The position numbers and the translations under genes were made by a program. A stretch of 64,000 nucleotides of DNA from Dolomedes plantarius. Taxonomy: Eukaryota > Arthropoda > Arachnida > Araneae > Dolomedidae. Below are positions 35,877-47,108 of the stretch, piece by piece (position 1 is the first letter of the stretch; each line of letters starts with the position of its first letter). Where the stretch lies: NCBI GenBank assembly GCA_907164885.2, contig OU015496.1:101050132-101114131 (forward strand), read 5' to 3'. The notes under the pieces are model-generated. The model did no database searches and had not been told where the DNA came from. It was given only the letters and a program-made list of their open reading frames with translations.

Positions 35877-36345
35877 TATCTATGTATTTAAGTTGCTAAG
35901 CAGACTTTTTGGGCAGTCCGTGAGAGAAAACTACTGCATTAATTTACTTCATTTTGGTCTTAAACGAAAGATTGTAATATGTAGATTTGTCAAATTTGGT
36001 TTTCGTAACTGCAATTTTTATTAATGAGCTATAATTTACAACTAAAAATTGATTTCTGCGCATGCTCAGTGGCATGTTTCAATCTGGCTTTAGAAACTCA
36101 CTGTTTCTGCACATGCTCAGTGACATGTTTCAATGCCGAGGAGTCTCTCTAGATCTCTCTCTGCCATTTTTATTTTTATGATAATTATGTTTGTGAAATA
36201 TAAGATTAAACCTGATGGAAATTGTTTATTTCGCGCTGTTTAATTAGCGATAATTTATAATTGAAAATTTGCTTTCTGCTCATGCTCAGTGACATTTTTA
36301 AATCTGGCTTTAGATACTCACTAAGCCCGAGGCCGCTGCAGAGCG
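35877..36345 (+). repeat. Copy of the block inserted in the 32.7-kb hAT
   Basis: Reverse-complement similarity to about 33125-33505 begins at 'taagttgctaag' and runs through 'tttgggcagtccgt' to the 'tagatactcactaagc' segment. It contains three copies of a 'catgctcagtg' unit (36061, 36112 and 36279) embedded in a longer repeated phrase. Confidence 0.65.
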
Positions 36346-37831
36346 CATCTGATATTAAACAAGATAATGCTAGTGGGTTTACTGAAATCGAGTAACATTA
36401 TGCAAATACCGCATAAGACAAGACCATCAGATTACAACTGATTTTAATTCGAGTGTCACGTATCGAGGCATGTACCCTGTAACTTTTCTTTACTGTACTT
36501 AAGCTGTAGCTTCACGTAGAACCCTGTGTTGACAATCCCTAGCAAGAGAGAAATTCAAGAAAACATCTATTGGGATTAAAAAACGACTAGTGCGCTCCCC
36601 AGCGAATTTTAACATTCCTTGAAGCCGCCCGTATCGCCTTTCCCGAAAAGCTTGGGAAAATGTGTGTGGTAAAAAAAAACATCAGCTGCCCTTGTGTACT
36701 CATAAAGCTGTCCGTTCATGGTGATTATTCAGAGATTTTGAAGCTATAGAAGCCATAAGTTTCCCGCAACGACCCACCAGGATAGAGACCTGTCATCGAT
36801 GAGCTAATCCCACGGTCCTTTCTCAAAAACAAGCGTTTTTCAGAAGGACTCCTAAGTCGCAGCTAAGGAATTTCAGCAAGATGCTATATATGGAGATCAT
36901 GTGTGTTTTGAGAGAGTCCCATTTAAGATTTGGACCAGGAGCGGATGTTCGAACTTTGCCTCCCGGAAAACTAAACTAGTTGAGGAGAGAAGCCGCTGTT
37001 AAAATCTTTTGTACCAGACTCCTCGTCCCGCTGTAAACGATTTAATTCAACATTCAACCCGTTGAGTTTTGTTCATAATAAATTTGTTAAGTTTCACTAA
37101 AATTCTGACCAGCTATTTTCAACTTAAAAAAAACCACCCGGACATTGTTTACTATTTGCCACGAAATCAATCAAACGCATCAGTTACCCGCCAGAAGACG
37201 TTACAATGCACCATCTTTATTTGCTAAGCGTGCTCAGAGCAAAAGATAACAGCTGAACTCGGTGTTAATTCTGATGCATGAGGGACTAATGTCTCCGGGA
37301 AAGTCTCCGGGATTAACATCACAGTGGGAGGGATTTGGCGATGGCGTAGTCTCAAAATTTACTAGCGATAAACAGGAGAAAACTGGCAGTAATGGCAAGA
37401 AGTCAGGCTTAACGCTTGATGCCGTTATACTCTTCCTCTTGATTTTTAATTAAGAGTTTTTGATGCTCAACTAATATTATTACAATGACGATTAAATATT
37501 GCCTTCTTTTTTCTTTATCTAGACATATGTAAATAAATCAGATTCTTCATCAATAAATTTACATAGTCAAAGTTTTAAATTCAGAAGTTTTATTTGCCAA
37601 CATCAAATTATTAGGATGAAACCTTCATTTACTACTATCCAAAGTAGTTACGAGCAAGTTTCTACAAACACAAATTTTATGGCCGAATTTACATTAACTC
37701 CACGCCATAGCAACATATATTTCAGAAAACCAACGAACTTACTGCCTTACATCTTATTCATATATTATTAGAACACACAAAAATATTGTCATATACAAAA
37801 AACAAAACTTTAAAGGAATAATAAAGAGTTA
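36346..37831. other. Anonymous DNA
   Basis: Slightly less AT-rich than the surroundings at 36550-37060, with no coding frame above 65 codons recognised. Confidence 0.4.
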
Positions 37832-38017
37832 GGGCCTGTTCACATAGGAGTCCGTTGCGTAGCGTTAAGGGAAAGATGACGTTGAGATGAAAAGAAACCA
37901 ATCATAGGCGTTAAAAATTTCATTGCTAATCGTTTGGAGGCCTATGATTGGTTTATTTTCGTCTGAACGTCATCTTTTCCTTAACGCAACGTATCGGACT
38001 CCTATGTGAACAGGCCC
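37832..38017. mobile_element. PIF/Harbinger-like MITE, first of a tandem pair
   Basis: Ends GGGCCTGTTCACATAGGAGT and exact inverse at the right; flanks TTA and TAA. The interior contains the inverted blocks 'cctatgattggttt' and 'aaaccaatcatagg'. Confidence 0.78.
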
Positions 38018-38020
38018 TAA

Positions 38021-38159
38021 GGGACTGTTCACATAGAATCCGTCAGCGTTAGCGTAAAAAATTTTAACCAATCATACAGCAATCATTGACCCATTTAACC
38101 AATCTGCGCCCAATGGAATCTTTAACGTTGACCCTGACGGATTTTATGTGAATAGGCCC
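38021..38159. mobile_element. PIF/Harbinger-like MITE, second of a tandem pair
   Basis: Ends GGGACTGTTCACATAGAATC and, inverted, GGGCCTATTCACATAAAATC, flanked by TAA on both sides (38018-38020; 38160-38162). It shares the 38018-38020 TAA with its neighbour. Confidence 0.78.
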
Positions 38160-38162
38160 TAA

Positions 38163-38637
38163 AAAAACCTTCGCTATAGGAAATCTGGTCGTTTGTAAAA
38201 CCTTCAAAATTGCTCCCTCTAGAATATTCAAATCCTTAAAATCCCGTCACGTCAGCTTTTAATCTTCCCCGTTTTCTGCAAAACAGTTACATGTGTTTTA
38301 TTTGAAAATAAGCAAATGAAATCAATCTACTAAATAAACTAAAGAAAAACGTTATAATGCAAAATTTATCCTAGAGGACCAATAATAGAAACTTTACACC
38401 CATTTCGAATTTCGGTGCCGTCCAAAATTGTTAATTTTCATTAGAAGAATACAGATATCGAGAGATGCTAACTATCAAGGTTACTGGCTACTCTCATCTT
38501 GATTCCCAGTTCGCCAAAACGTAAACGTACGCAACGGAACACTTTTGTTGCCAATTAATCGCCAGTTTACAGAAGTATCAATCTTATGTTTCCTTTTTCG
38601 GCTAGCTGACGAATTCGATTAGTCAGTCTCTCTCTCT

Positions 38638-38709
<72 letters not shown>

Positions 38710-39500
38710 CTCAAACGAGATGTAATTTTATAAATAAACATTATTGTTATGAATTTTTGAGGTTATTTCCACTAATTATTCGAAGTTGAGATGATGCGTA
38801 TATTTATATCTCCCAAATATATTGATTCAAAAGAGATCATTTTAAGAAAATTCTGAAAGACAAAAGAATGCTTCTATAAATAACATATAAAACTGACGTC
38901 TTCTTTTTTGCCACAATGGGCTATAAAATGCCCGAGTGCATCAGCTCGGATACCTTAGGAGCCTTACAGAAATCGATGATGTAACTAAAAATAGTAACCC
39001 ATCGATAAGGGACAAGTATAGCACGTGGTTATTGTTGCGAGTGGTTACAGTTGCATCAACTAAATGTAATCCGGTAAATATAGTGCTGATATCAGATCTC
39101 ACGAGTGCGCATAAATCCGTATCACGGTTATGTTCACTAGTTATAAGACCCTGTCCTTGCGGTTTTTCTCACTCGAAAAATATTACGTTTTATTGGATAT
39201 ATATCATATTTCAAGACCTACATTAAACTCGATTATACGAGGAGCAAATTATCCATGAATGAAAAAAAGTAACAAATTTAGAAACGAAATACGAATTGAC
39301 TAAGTAATCTGAACAGGACTCGTGCATTTTGGAATATAGCAAGCATTTTTCCAGAAGATTAACTGGACCCGATTGTTTATTTTTCCCGTTACACAGGGTC
39401 ATTTTTGAATTTTCCACGTTTTGAAATTTTCCGGGCTTATATTAGCACGGATATTTAGGATTTTTTTTCTTGCAAAGTAATTTATTATCGCAAGCCTTCA
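38163..39500. other. Anonymous DNA with a (TC)n(TA)n microsatellite
   Basis: A CT-rich then TA microsatellite spans 38622-38708. A 96-codon frame at 38936-39226 (+) has no recognisable family and is probably chance. Confidence 0.45.
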
Positions 39501-39504
39501 ATAC

Positions 39505-39632
39505 CTATATTAAGCGACGGTAGATTTTTCTGTCAGTATTTTTCAAATCACAGATTAGCAAATACATATTAAGCGACGGTATATTTTTCTTTAAATTTTT
39601 TCTAATCATAGATTAGCAAATATATATTTTTT
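39505..39632 (+). repeat. Short tandem repeat (~70-bp unit)
   Basis: Two units containing 'atattaagcgacggta' and ending 'agattagcaaata' start near 39511 and 39567. Confidence 0.6.
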
Positions 39633-39908
39633 AAACTCTGTTTTCCGCAATCAAAATTAGATCTTTAAATGCAATGTCGAATTTTAGGAAATTTAATTTT
39701 TTTAAATTTAATGTTTTAAAAAACAGTTATAATTGTACAGCGACAAGCATGAATAATTTAAAACTGTGTAAGAAATTAAATAAGGGAATTGTTTTAAAAT
39801 ATACAGTCTCTTTATTTAAACGTCTACCTTCGTATTCAAAACGCAAAATTCAGAAACATGAATTTGTTTACGTGATTAGAAGAAAAAAAATCCTGTAGCT
39901 AAATCTAT

Positions 39909-40149
39909 GGTGCCGAGTATAAAGGGTTTAAGTAAAAAAAAAGTGAATTTTAGATATTTGTAAGTATTGATAAAAAAAAAACTTTTGACTTGTATAAAAG
40001 GCTTAAGTCTATCAATTTTGTATACAAAAGTACATTGCTTCGTCCAAAAGACTCAAGACGAAATTATTGTTATGCGATTGGTATAAAAAGCCAATAATTT
40101 TGTGTGTTTAAATCACTATTTTTGACTTAAGACCTTTATACCGGGCGCT
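39909..40149. mobile_element. Putative MITE with ~35-bp imperfect inverted ends
   Basis: Left GGTGCCGAGTATAAAGGGTT and inverted right GCGCCCGGTATAAAGGTCTT. CTAT occurs outside both ends (possible 4-bp duplication). A solo end of this type sits at 14403-14427. Confidence 0.5.
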
Positions 40150-40154
40150 ATAGA

Positions 40155-40292
40155 AATATTAGGACAGAAAATATGCCATGCCAATTGATTCCATTGCCTA
40201 AATATTAGGACAGAAAATATGCCATGCCAAATGATGCCATTGTCTAAATATTAGGACAGAAAATATGCCATGCCAACTGATGCCATTGTCTT
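40155..40292 (+). repeat. Three tandem copies of a 46-bp unit
   Basis: Units start at 40155, 40201 and 40247 with 'aatattaggacagaaaatat' and differ at three or four positions. Confidence 0.95.
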
Positions 40293-41855
40293 AACTAGGT
40301 TTTGAGATCTCTCTTGCAAGCCTTAAGTAAGCTTCGTCACCTAAATTTTCTATTTTTAAGATGGAATCACCAAATCCATAAAGTTTTGCTCATTAAAATG
40401 CAAAATAAGCTAAAAAATGCTACCTGCGTTTGGCTAAAACTCTAATGCATCATTATGCCTCTAAGAAGCTTTGTTTTAATAATAGAAAATCTATTTTAAT
40501 CTGCCAAAAAGGTTTTTTTTCGTACCCTAAAAACCTAATTTTCTTTTGAGACTTCCTTAAAGAAAAGAATTTGATAGAAAAGTTCATAGCATCTCAATTT
40601 TCAAACTAACAATTAAATAATTTTAAAACTTTTATCGAGTTCTTACAAGACTTTTTCCTCCCTTTTTTACTGTAGATTTTGTCGAGAAAAATAACAGATT
40701 CTTCTTCTATAAAATTCTTTGTCTGAGCTAGGACAGCTCAAAACCAACTATTAGATCCAGACAACTTATTTTTTTCAAGGGTAATATTTTTTACTTATTC
40801 CCCAAATACCCCCAAAAATCTTTTAAGATAGAAAGACTAATAATAGAAAAAAATACGACTGAGATAAATTTCATAAGATGGGAGGGAGAGAAAAATAATG
40901 CTTACCTTGACTTTACTGTAATCCGAAAACTAGGCAAAAAATCTCTCACTGACTTTGAAAACCAACCTCGAAACCAACCTGTCCCATAGCGGAATTATTT
41001 CTAGAAAAAACATTTCCCTGCCGCCGCGTTATATATATGGAGTCACCGGCGTGTGACAGAAGTTCATCTCACGCAATGATTCAAAAATAGTCCGCCGGTT
41101 CACAAACAAAATTCGATTCAAGCTCCCCTTTTTCCTCAAAACCCCAAACCCATCCAGCGGTGCGTTGATCTTTGCGGGCACAAGATCTATCTCCGATCCT
41201 GATTAGTGGTTGGATTGTGTAAATACATGGTAAAAAAGAAACAAATTACTTTGTTGTTCTTGGAAATAAACTCAGCCCGAGGCCTAAACAGGGAGAGGTA
41301 ACTATGTATTACAAGTTCTACGATCGTACTTTCCAGAGAGTATGCAAAATGCTCCAGTTGCGCTGAAATTTCTGTAATCATGCTTTAGAATCAACGAGAA
41401 CAGGTTGCAGGAGTTTTAGGTAGAATAGACTTCAGTAATTTCAAAACCCGATGGGTTTAAAATGTTGGCTGTTTCATAGAATATTTGCAGTTTATGCGTT
41501 TAAAATTTCCATAATGCTTTGCAATTTAAGTGAGCGTGTTGCAAGAGGTTTAGCGATGGGAGACTCGGTAAGTGTTAAAACTTGCAGGTTATATAATACT
41601 AGTAGCTTACGGGCTGAAATTTCTTTAGTGCTTTTCAATCAATATGAGCATATTACAGTAGGTTTATGGATAAAGGACTGAAAAAGTTTCGAGACTTGCT
41701 GATTATAAAAATTAGTTTTTTTGTTGACAAGGATCCAAGATTTGCTCCAAGAAAAGGCATAATTTATCCCAAAATCAATATATTCAGTGTGTATAAACTG
41801 TTGAGCAAATTTCATATATGATTAGTAAATGAAATAACAATCGCAATTGCAAGTA
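40293..41855. other. Anonymous AT-rich DNA
   Basis: No recognisable gene. Frames of 64-76 codons show no family resemblance. Confidence 0.4.
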
Positions 41856-42402
41856 CCAGGTGAGCAAAAAATTCGTAAAAACTTTAAAAATTCATAAAAA
41901 AGGAAGAAATTATGATAAAGACGTGCGAAAATTATGATAAAGAAATGCAAGAAAGGGCTCACAAAGAAGTCGGATTTTTTTAGGAGCAAAATAAAAATTA
42001 ATAAAGTCACTGGTAGAGTCACTATTCCAGCTTTGCGAGTACTGCCATTACCCGTGGACGATCCCGCCGCCATATCATTCATAACTGTTTCCACCGCAGT
42101 AATGCGACCCTCCGCCAACGAGGGTCTTCCACTTCGTGGCCGATCCTCCAAATCCTCGTGTATCACGGTCTTTTATTGCAAGATTGATTTGCATGATTCC
42201 GCTGAATCTCCCGCATGTCAGCGCCATCTACCGGTGACTTTTTAAACTTTTAAAACTTTTAAAAGTTAAAAAAGTCACACTTTTTTGGGCTGCTAAAAAA
42301 TCCGACTTCCCTGTGAGCCCTTTCTTGCTAACCGCACTTCTTTATCATGATTTCTTCCTTTTTTATGAATTTTTAAAGTTTTTACGAACTTTTGGCTCAC
42401 CC
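41856..42402 (-). mobile_element. mariner-type deletion derivative
   Basis: Ends CCAGGTGAGCAAAAAATTCG and, inverted, AGGGTGAGCCAAAAGTTCGT stay alike for about 50 bp and then again at the 'tcggattttt' stretch. TA borders both ends approximately. The minus strand holds a transposase N-terminal piece (42010-42166). Confidence 0.7.
42010..42166 (-). pseudogene. mariner-type transposase linker remnant
   Basis: Reads HEDLEDRPRSGRPSLAEGRI then AVETVMNDM. In mariner transposases an acidic stretch followed by RSGRPS joins the two helix-turn-helix motifs. No catalytic residues remain. Confidence 0.6.
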
Positions 42403-43188
42403 TATATATTAAATTATAAAGCCTCCGGTACAGTTTTTTGACTCAATATTTTGCGTACATGCATCAAGAAGACGTGCATAATATCCAGTACGTTGGCTAT
42501 GGATGATAAGCGATAGGGTCATTCCAGCAATACGGACCCAGACATGCTAATTTAATGCCACACCGCAGCAACAAACAAATGCTAAATATGGGAAATAACA
42601 CCGAAACTAGTGAAACATGTCTGGGACACAGCAAACCCCGAAGAAATCCACATTAAATGTCTGTGAGTTAAGTTCAATATCACCTTCAAAGCAAATTCAG
42701 CATTTTCCTCATAAGCTGCTTAAGAGGAAGCCTACTTAGGAAGACAAGGCAGACAAAACGTAAGTCAGTGCAGGCAATGGTTGGCTTACATTTTATCACG
42801 ACATGACTTACTGTCTAGGCATTCTTGTTCTTTGCGGATGAGGAAGAAAGCTGAGTTTGCTTTTGTAATTCGAACTGAGCTTGATTGACTGTTATTTACA
42901 GCGATTTTTTAAGGTATTTCTATTCCCCAAACAAATATTTACTTCCAAATGGATGGCGCAGGACTATACTGGAGGATTGATTGAACGACAACTGCTTGGA
43001 TGAACATATTCCTGAGCGCCTTCCCTGACTACGCCGATCTCTTGACATTACACACATCATTTATTTATGAGGCATTTTGGGAAAGATCGTGTTTACACAA
43101 AAAAGTGCTTTCTGTGAAAGTGCACTATATTGTTGAACTAGAGGCAGTCGACCACGCAAATCTTCATTCCTTACGTTAAGCAATGGCG
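42403..43188. other. Anonymous DNA
   Basis: No recognisable gene or repeat boundary. Confidence 0.4.
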
Positions 43189-43189
43189 A

Positions 43190-43558
43190 GTTTCGGGCAG
43201 GAGGTAGACTATTAGCAGCTTGTCGGCTTTGGTCAACTTTTGAGGGTGCTGGAATCGAATCCCGACAAGTACCATTAAGTGCCTTTGTGTGTAGTCCGGA
43301 AATGGGCAGGTTAAATTAATAGACCGGAGAGTCCTTCTTTGAGGTCAATTGGTGTGGGGGGGGAGGTACGATCCCCCAAGATGTCACCCCTGGGGGTGCT
43401 TGGTCGAAATTGTGGTGGCACCAAGCCAAGTCGGACTCCGACCCTTGTGTTGTTATTATAAACCGGAGCCGCACTACTCAGCTCGAATCCCATTTGGATC
43501 TGGTTTGGAACTTCCGGCCAGGGGGGGGGGCATTAGGAACAACAACAATAGCAACAAG
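43190..43558 (+). repeat. SINE family B copy, full length
   Basis: tRNA-like head with GGTAGACTATTAGCAGC and a B-box-like GGAATCGAATCCC (43251-43263), body with 'AGACCGGAGAGTCCTTC', the segment 'AGCCAAGTCGGACTCCGACC' (43424-43443), and a CAACAACAATAGCAACAAG tail. Confidence 0.75.
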
Positions 43559-43630
43559 TTTTTTTAAATCTCAGTATTTTTGCAATAGCACATTAGCATA
43601 TGCATATTTCCGAATTCTATTTTTCGTATC

Positions 43631-43732
43631 TCAAGGGGGGGGGGGGGGGGGGTCCGGAACTCAAAATTATGTATTTTTTCTTAACAAATGAAAAATTATT
43701 TGTAGAGTTATCTAATGTACAAGGGGGGGGGG
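43631..43732. repeat. Two poly-G runs
   Basis: 'caagg...' G-runs of about 19 and 12 bases at 43634-43652 and 43721-43732, which could form quadruplex structures. Confidence 0.85.
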
Positions 43733-43869
43733 AATTCACAAGTAGGATAAAATAGGATCACATATAGGTTAAATTTTTGCAGGAACGCAATGCGGCCACT
43801 AATGCAAAAATTATACACCTCCAGCGTACACAAGTTTTACCCTTGCAATGGGCTGCTCAGCAAGGAACA

Positions 43870-43872
<3 letters not shown>

Positions 43873-43962
<90 letters not shown>

Positions 43963-44026
43963 ATGTATATATATATATACATACATACATATATACATGA
44001 TATGTAGTATATATATATATATATAT

Positions 44027-44066
<40 letters not shown>
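43873..44066. repeat. (TA)n/(TG)n microsatellite complex
   Basis: TA (43873-43943), TG (43944-43962), then TA and CATA mixtures up to the transposon start at 44067. Confidence 0.95.
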
Positions 44067-44069
<3 letters not shown>

Positions 44070-44657
44070 GGTGTTTCATATTGAATGGGACAAAAAAGAA
44101 AGGATACCTGTAAACGATACCTGTAAACGCTGTAATTACTTTATTTTGATAAATCAAATTTACAGTGAAACTATAGTTATCCAAGTTTCTATAGTTGTTC
44201 TATGTGTGCACCTTCGGTGTAACGGCAAATATCTATGAGGTATTCCAGTTCCTGCCACACTCGTGATAGAATATCCTTTGTTAATGATTCGAGTTAATGA
44301 TCGCCCTGGGCTGGTTTTCTTACACAAGTAGCCCGTGTCTTGAAACAATTTCACCCACCGTTCGATGTTGTGACGATGCGGTGGTTCTTTACCAATTTTC
44401 GTGCAAAAATATCTTTGAACGACGATAAACAATGATGTTTTGGCGAATTCTAAAACATAGTACGCATTCTCCTGCATAGATGGCGGCATTTTGATTAACA
44501 ATGCCTCTAGCGGCAATTTCGTAACCGCAAGATTTTTCGCTGTTGCCAGATAAAACTTGTATAATTGTAGTTTCAGAATTAATTAGTTTCGGCAAAATAT
44601 ATCAATTACAGAATCTGTACTATGCTATTCTTTTTGTCCCAGCCAATATGAAGCACC

Positions 44658-44660
<3 letters not shown>
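44067..44660 (-). mobile_element. Deleted DUF4817-type mariner-like element inside a TA tract
   Basis: Ends CAGGGTGTTTCATATTGA and, inverted, CAGGGTGCTTCATATTGG, each bordered by (TA)n. Only the first and last parts of the transposase remain (44160-44516, minus). Confidence 0.82.
44160..44516 (-). pseudogene. DUF4817 transposase, internally deleted
   Basis: The minus-strand frame begins with a block matching the arthropod DUF4817 helix-turn-helix (YYVLEFAKTSLFIVVQRYF, KIGKEPPHRHNIERWVKLF, YLCKKTSPGRS). After the deletion the frame passes into a tail resembling the last transposase helix (a WQELEYLIDI-like segment in another frame near 44230). The catalytic core is absent. The 118-codon frame is open but cannot act as a recombinase; a DNA-binding-only product is conceivable but unsupported. 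Confidence 0.75.
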
Positions 44661-44693
<33 letters not shown>

Positions 44694-44719
44694 TTATATT
44701 TATTTATATTATATATATA

Positions 44720-45276
44720 TGTAGGATTTATGCGAAATCTCTTCTTATGCCATAGTAATATTCTCTGTTGCTATGCGTAGGGAGACGCACCAAGCCCTCC
44801 TTCCTGCGACATTCTTTGAGGGGACGGTCGAAAGAGAGGGTTGGATGACCCCGACTCTTAGCCGCTAGACAGAGGGATATGTTTTCTGGTGCCCTCACGC
44901 GACAGGCGTGCAGGATTTTAGCTGGAGAGAGAAGTGCAAACCTCCAGAGGGAGAAGTTGTGTTTTGGACTCCGTGCGATAGGCACGAGAGAGAGATTGAA
45001 ATTCGAAAGTGGCGAGTCAAGGCCTGCGTTGTGGTGTATTTGACGGGAGCGAGAAAGCTGCCCGATCTTTTGTTCTGTTGAAGGGAAGCGAAACTGTCGT
45101 GATTATTATTATATTGTACCGGAGACAGTAAAGTAGGCTTTCCGGCATATCATAATTGCTGTCTACATTAATAAATTAATAGTTGTTGAGTTTTACAAAG
45201 TGTAGCGTATTTTTGACCCAAGTGTGTTGTTCTTAGACACCCCCTAGACGCCGCCACGTACACAGGAAAGTCTACA
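44720..45276 (+). mobile_element. 5' LTR of a truncated Ty3/gypsy element
   Basis: It begins TGTAGGATTTATGCG, directly after a TA tract, and ends AAAGTCTACA (TG...CA, short inverted TGTAG/CTACA). An AATAAA-like signal lies near 45170. It is followed after TTAT by TGGGCGCCCAGCCC (45281-45294), a plausible primer-binding site. No matching 3' LTR was found in the window. Confidence 0.7.
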
Positions 45277-45352
45277 TTATTGGGCGCCCAGCCCGGATGA
45301 ACTCTGTGGACAATTGCTTTCGTCGTTTTGAAGTGAGTTTAAGAGAAACAAA

Positions 45353-46594
45353 ATGTATAAAAGTTCCAAGAGAGAAGACTTATTCGAAGTATGTGAGGAG
45401 TTAGGCTTGGATTCAGCGCAGAGATGACGGTGAGAGAATTAAGAAATTTAATTGAGAATAGTGAGTATTACAAAACGGACCCTGATCATGTCACTAGCGT
45501 CATACAGTCAGCTGTAGAAGATCGTCAGGAACGTGATGTCAGAGAGAAAGATAGAATAGAAATAGAGAAAAATAGAATAGAGGTAGAAAGATTGAGATTG
45601 GCTCAACTGCAAACAGAGCTTGAGCTAGTGAATGCGAGGCAAAGGTTGACGGTAGCTAATAGCGTAAGAACGGAGCCCGAACGCACAGACGATCTTGAGA
45701 ATCTAATTAGAAGTGTTCGTGTACTAACTATCGTCATTCCAACAAGACCTGAAGCGTTTCATATGTTCTTTAAGTCACTAGAAAGGGCATTTATAACTAA
45801 AAATGTGCGAGAGGAATACAAAGCTGAAATGTTACTAAATTTAATGGGTGAAAGAGCGAACAAGTCCTGATACATGTGATTGACGAAGATATTAAGGACT
45901 ACGAGACTATTAAAAGATTAATCCTAAAGGAATTCCAACGGCTTGCCACATTAACATCAAGCAAGATGAAAACTGGATGAACCCTCAAGATCTAGGCCAT
46001 GAGTGTAACGTGTTTACAATATCTAAAAGTAAAACGTCTGTCGAACATGCAAACAGTCCCCAGTCACATTTCACGAGCGAGAATAACAGGGAAGAATGGA
46101 AGCGTGACTATCGGAGGCCATACAGACCTAAACCTGCTCCTGAATGTTACCTCTGCGGCAGTACTAACCATTTCGCGAATGCTTGTCCCAAGGAATTCAA
46201 CAATCGCCCGAATCCTGTGGAGGGAGACTGTATCGAGGAAAGCGAAGACAAGAACCAAGCTCACGGTTTTAATATTCGAAGTTGTGGGATCGTTGGCAGA
46301 GAGAGCGAACTTGACTATGTGAATATCTTTATAAATGGGAAAAAAGTAAAAGCACTTTTAGATTCCGGAGCACAAATCCCAGTTGTCAATTCTAAGGTTG
46401 TCTATACCCGTAATAAACCGGAGGGAACAGTAAAATTGACGAGCTGCTTCAACGAAACCGTGTGGGCAGACTCATCCAGACTCTCTTTTGCATTAAAAAA
46501 TGGGGAGTCAAAGGAGTTCCTCGTCGGAGTATCAGAGAGATTGGCATTGTGTCCTGCCACCAGTAGTGTATCAAGAGCTGCTTGCTATGTCTAA
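45353..46594 (+). pseudogene. Ty3/gypsy gag-protease, frameshifted and truncated
   Basis: Would encode the structural polyprotein and the start of the protease. An ATG at 45353 opens MYKSSKREDLFEVCEELGLD, then a frameshift near 45422 leads into a coiled-coil segment (45424-45700) and a capsid-like part with AFHMFFKSLERAF and a downstream DYETIKRLILKEFQ helix. Further frame breaks occur near 45860 and 45970. In the last frame a zinc knuckle CYLCGSTNHFANAC (about 46146-46187) is intact and is followed by a retroviral-type protease motif LLDSGAQIP (near 46360). Reverse transcriptase and integrase are missing. The overall Gag plan resembles that of the element at 54.4 kb. Confidence 0.75.
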
Positions 46595-47108
46595 GTCAAA
46601 GTCGGGTGTAGCACCTGAAATTCCTGATAGTTTCCGTGAATATTCCGCGCAGCGAAGTCGGAAACAGATAAGTGATTCACACTCTTTAAATGTTTTCAAA
46701 AACGATATGCATGATATGAAAAGTGAAATTGCCGCATTGAAACGTCAGATTATCGAGATGAAGGAATCAAAACCGTCGAAGGCCGTTTCATTTGCTTGTA
46801 GCAGCGTGCGAGGTAAATCCGACGTGGGAGCCGTGCGTATACCTAACTTTCTGGGAGAGGAAGGTACGACTTTAGTTCGAGAGTGTGTTCGAACTTCTGT
46901 AGGAACTAATGAAGAGTCGCAAAATTTAATGACTGTGTGGTCAATTGCGTGCGGAAATAGAGGGGGTAAATGCTACGATTTTGGTGCTCAAGGAAGAAGT
47001 GGCAAAATCAAACGCCTTTGTGGATTATGTGACTAAAGAGTGGATCAGAGCGCAAAATGCTCGCAACGAATGCGTTACAATTGAAAAACGTTTCAATAAG
47101 AAAAGATA
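46572..47108 (+). pseudogene. Unrecognised coiled-coil frame behind the truncated protease
   Basis: The frame contains VYQELLAMSKSKSG, then NDMHDMKSEIAALKRQIIEM, a heptad-like helix, and is open to 47036. A second frame (about 46950-47108) gives VLKEEVAKSNAFVDYVTKEW and ends in TAA. I cannot assign either piece. They stand where the rest of pol should be, so they may be a captured or recombined sequence, or part of another retroelement's Gag. Confidence 0.35.

Noticed and set aside
38936..39226. A 96-codon gene
   Set aside because: No domain, unusual composition or context supports it; it is within the range expected by chance in this much sequence.
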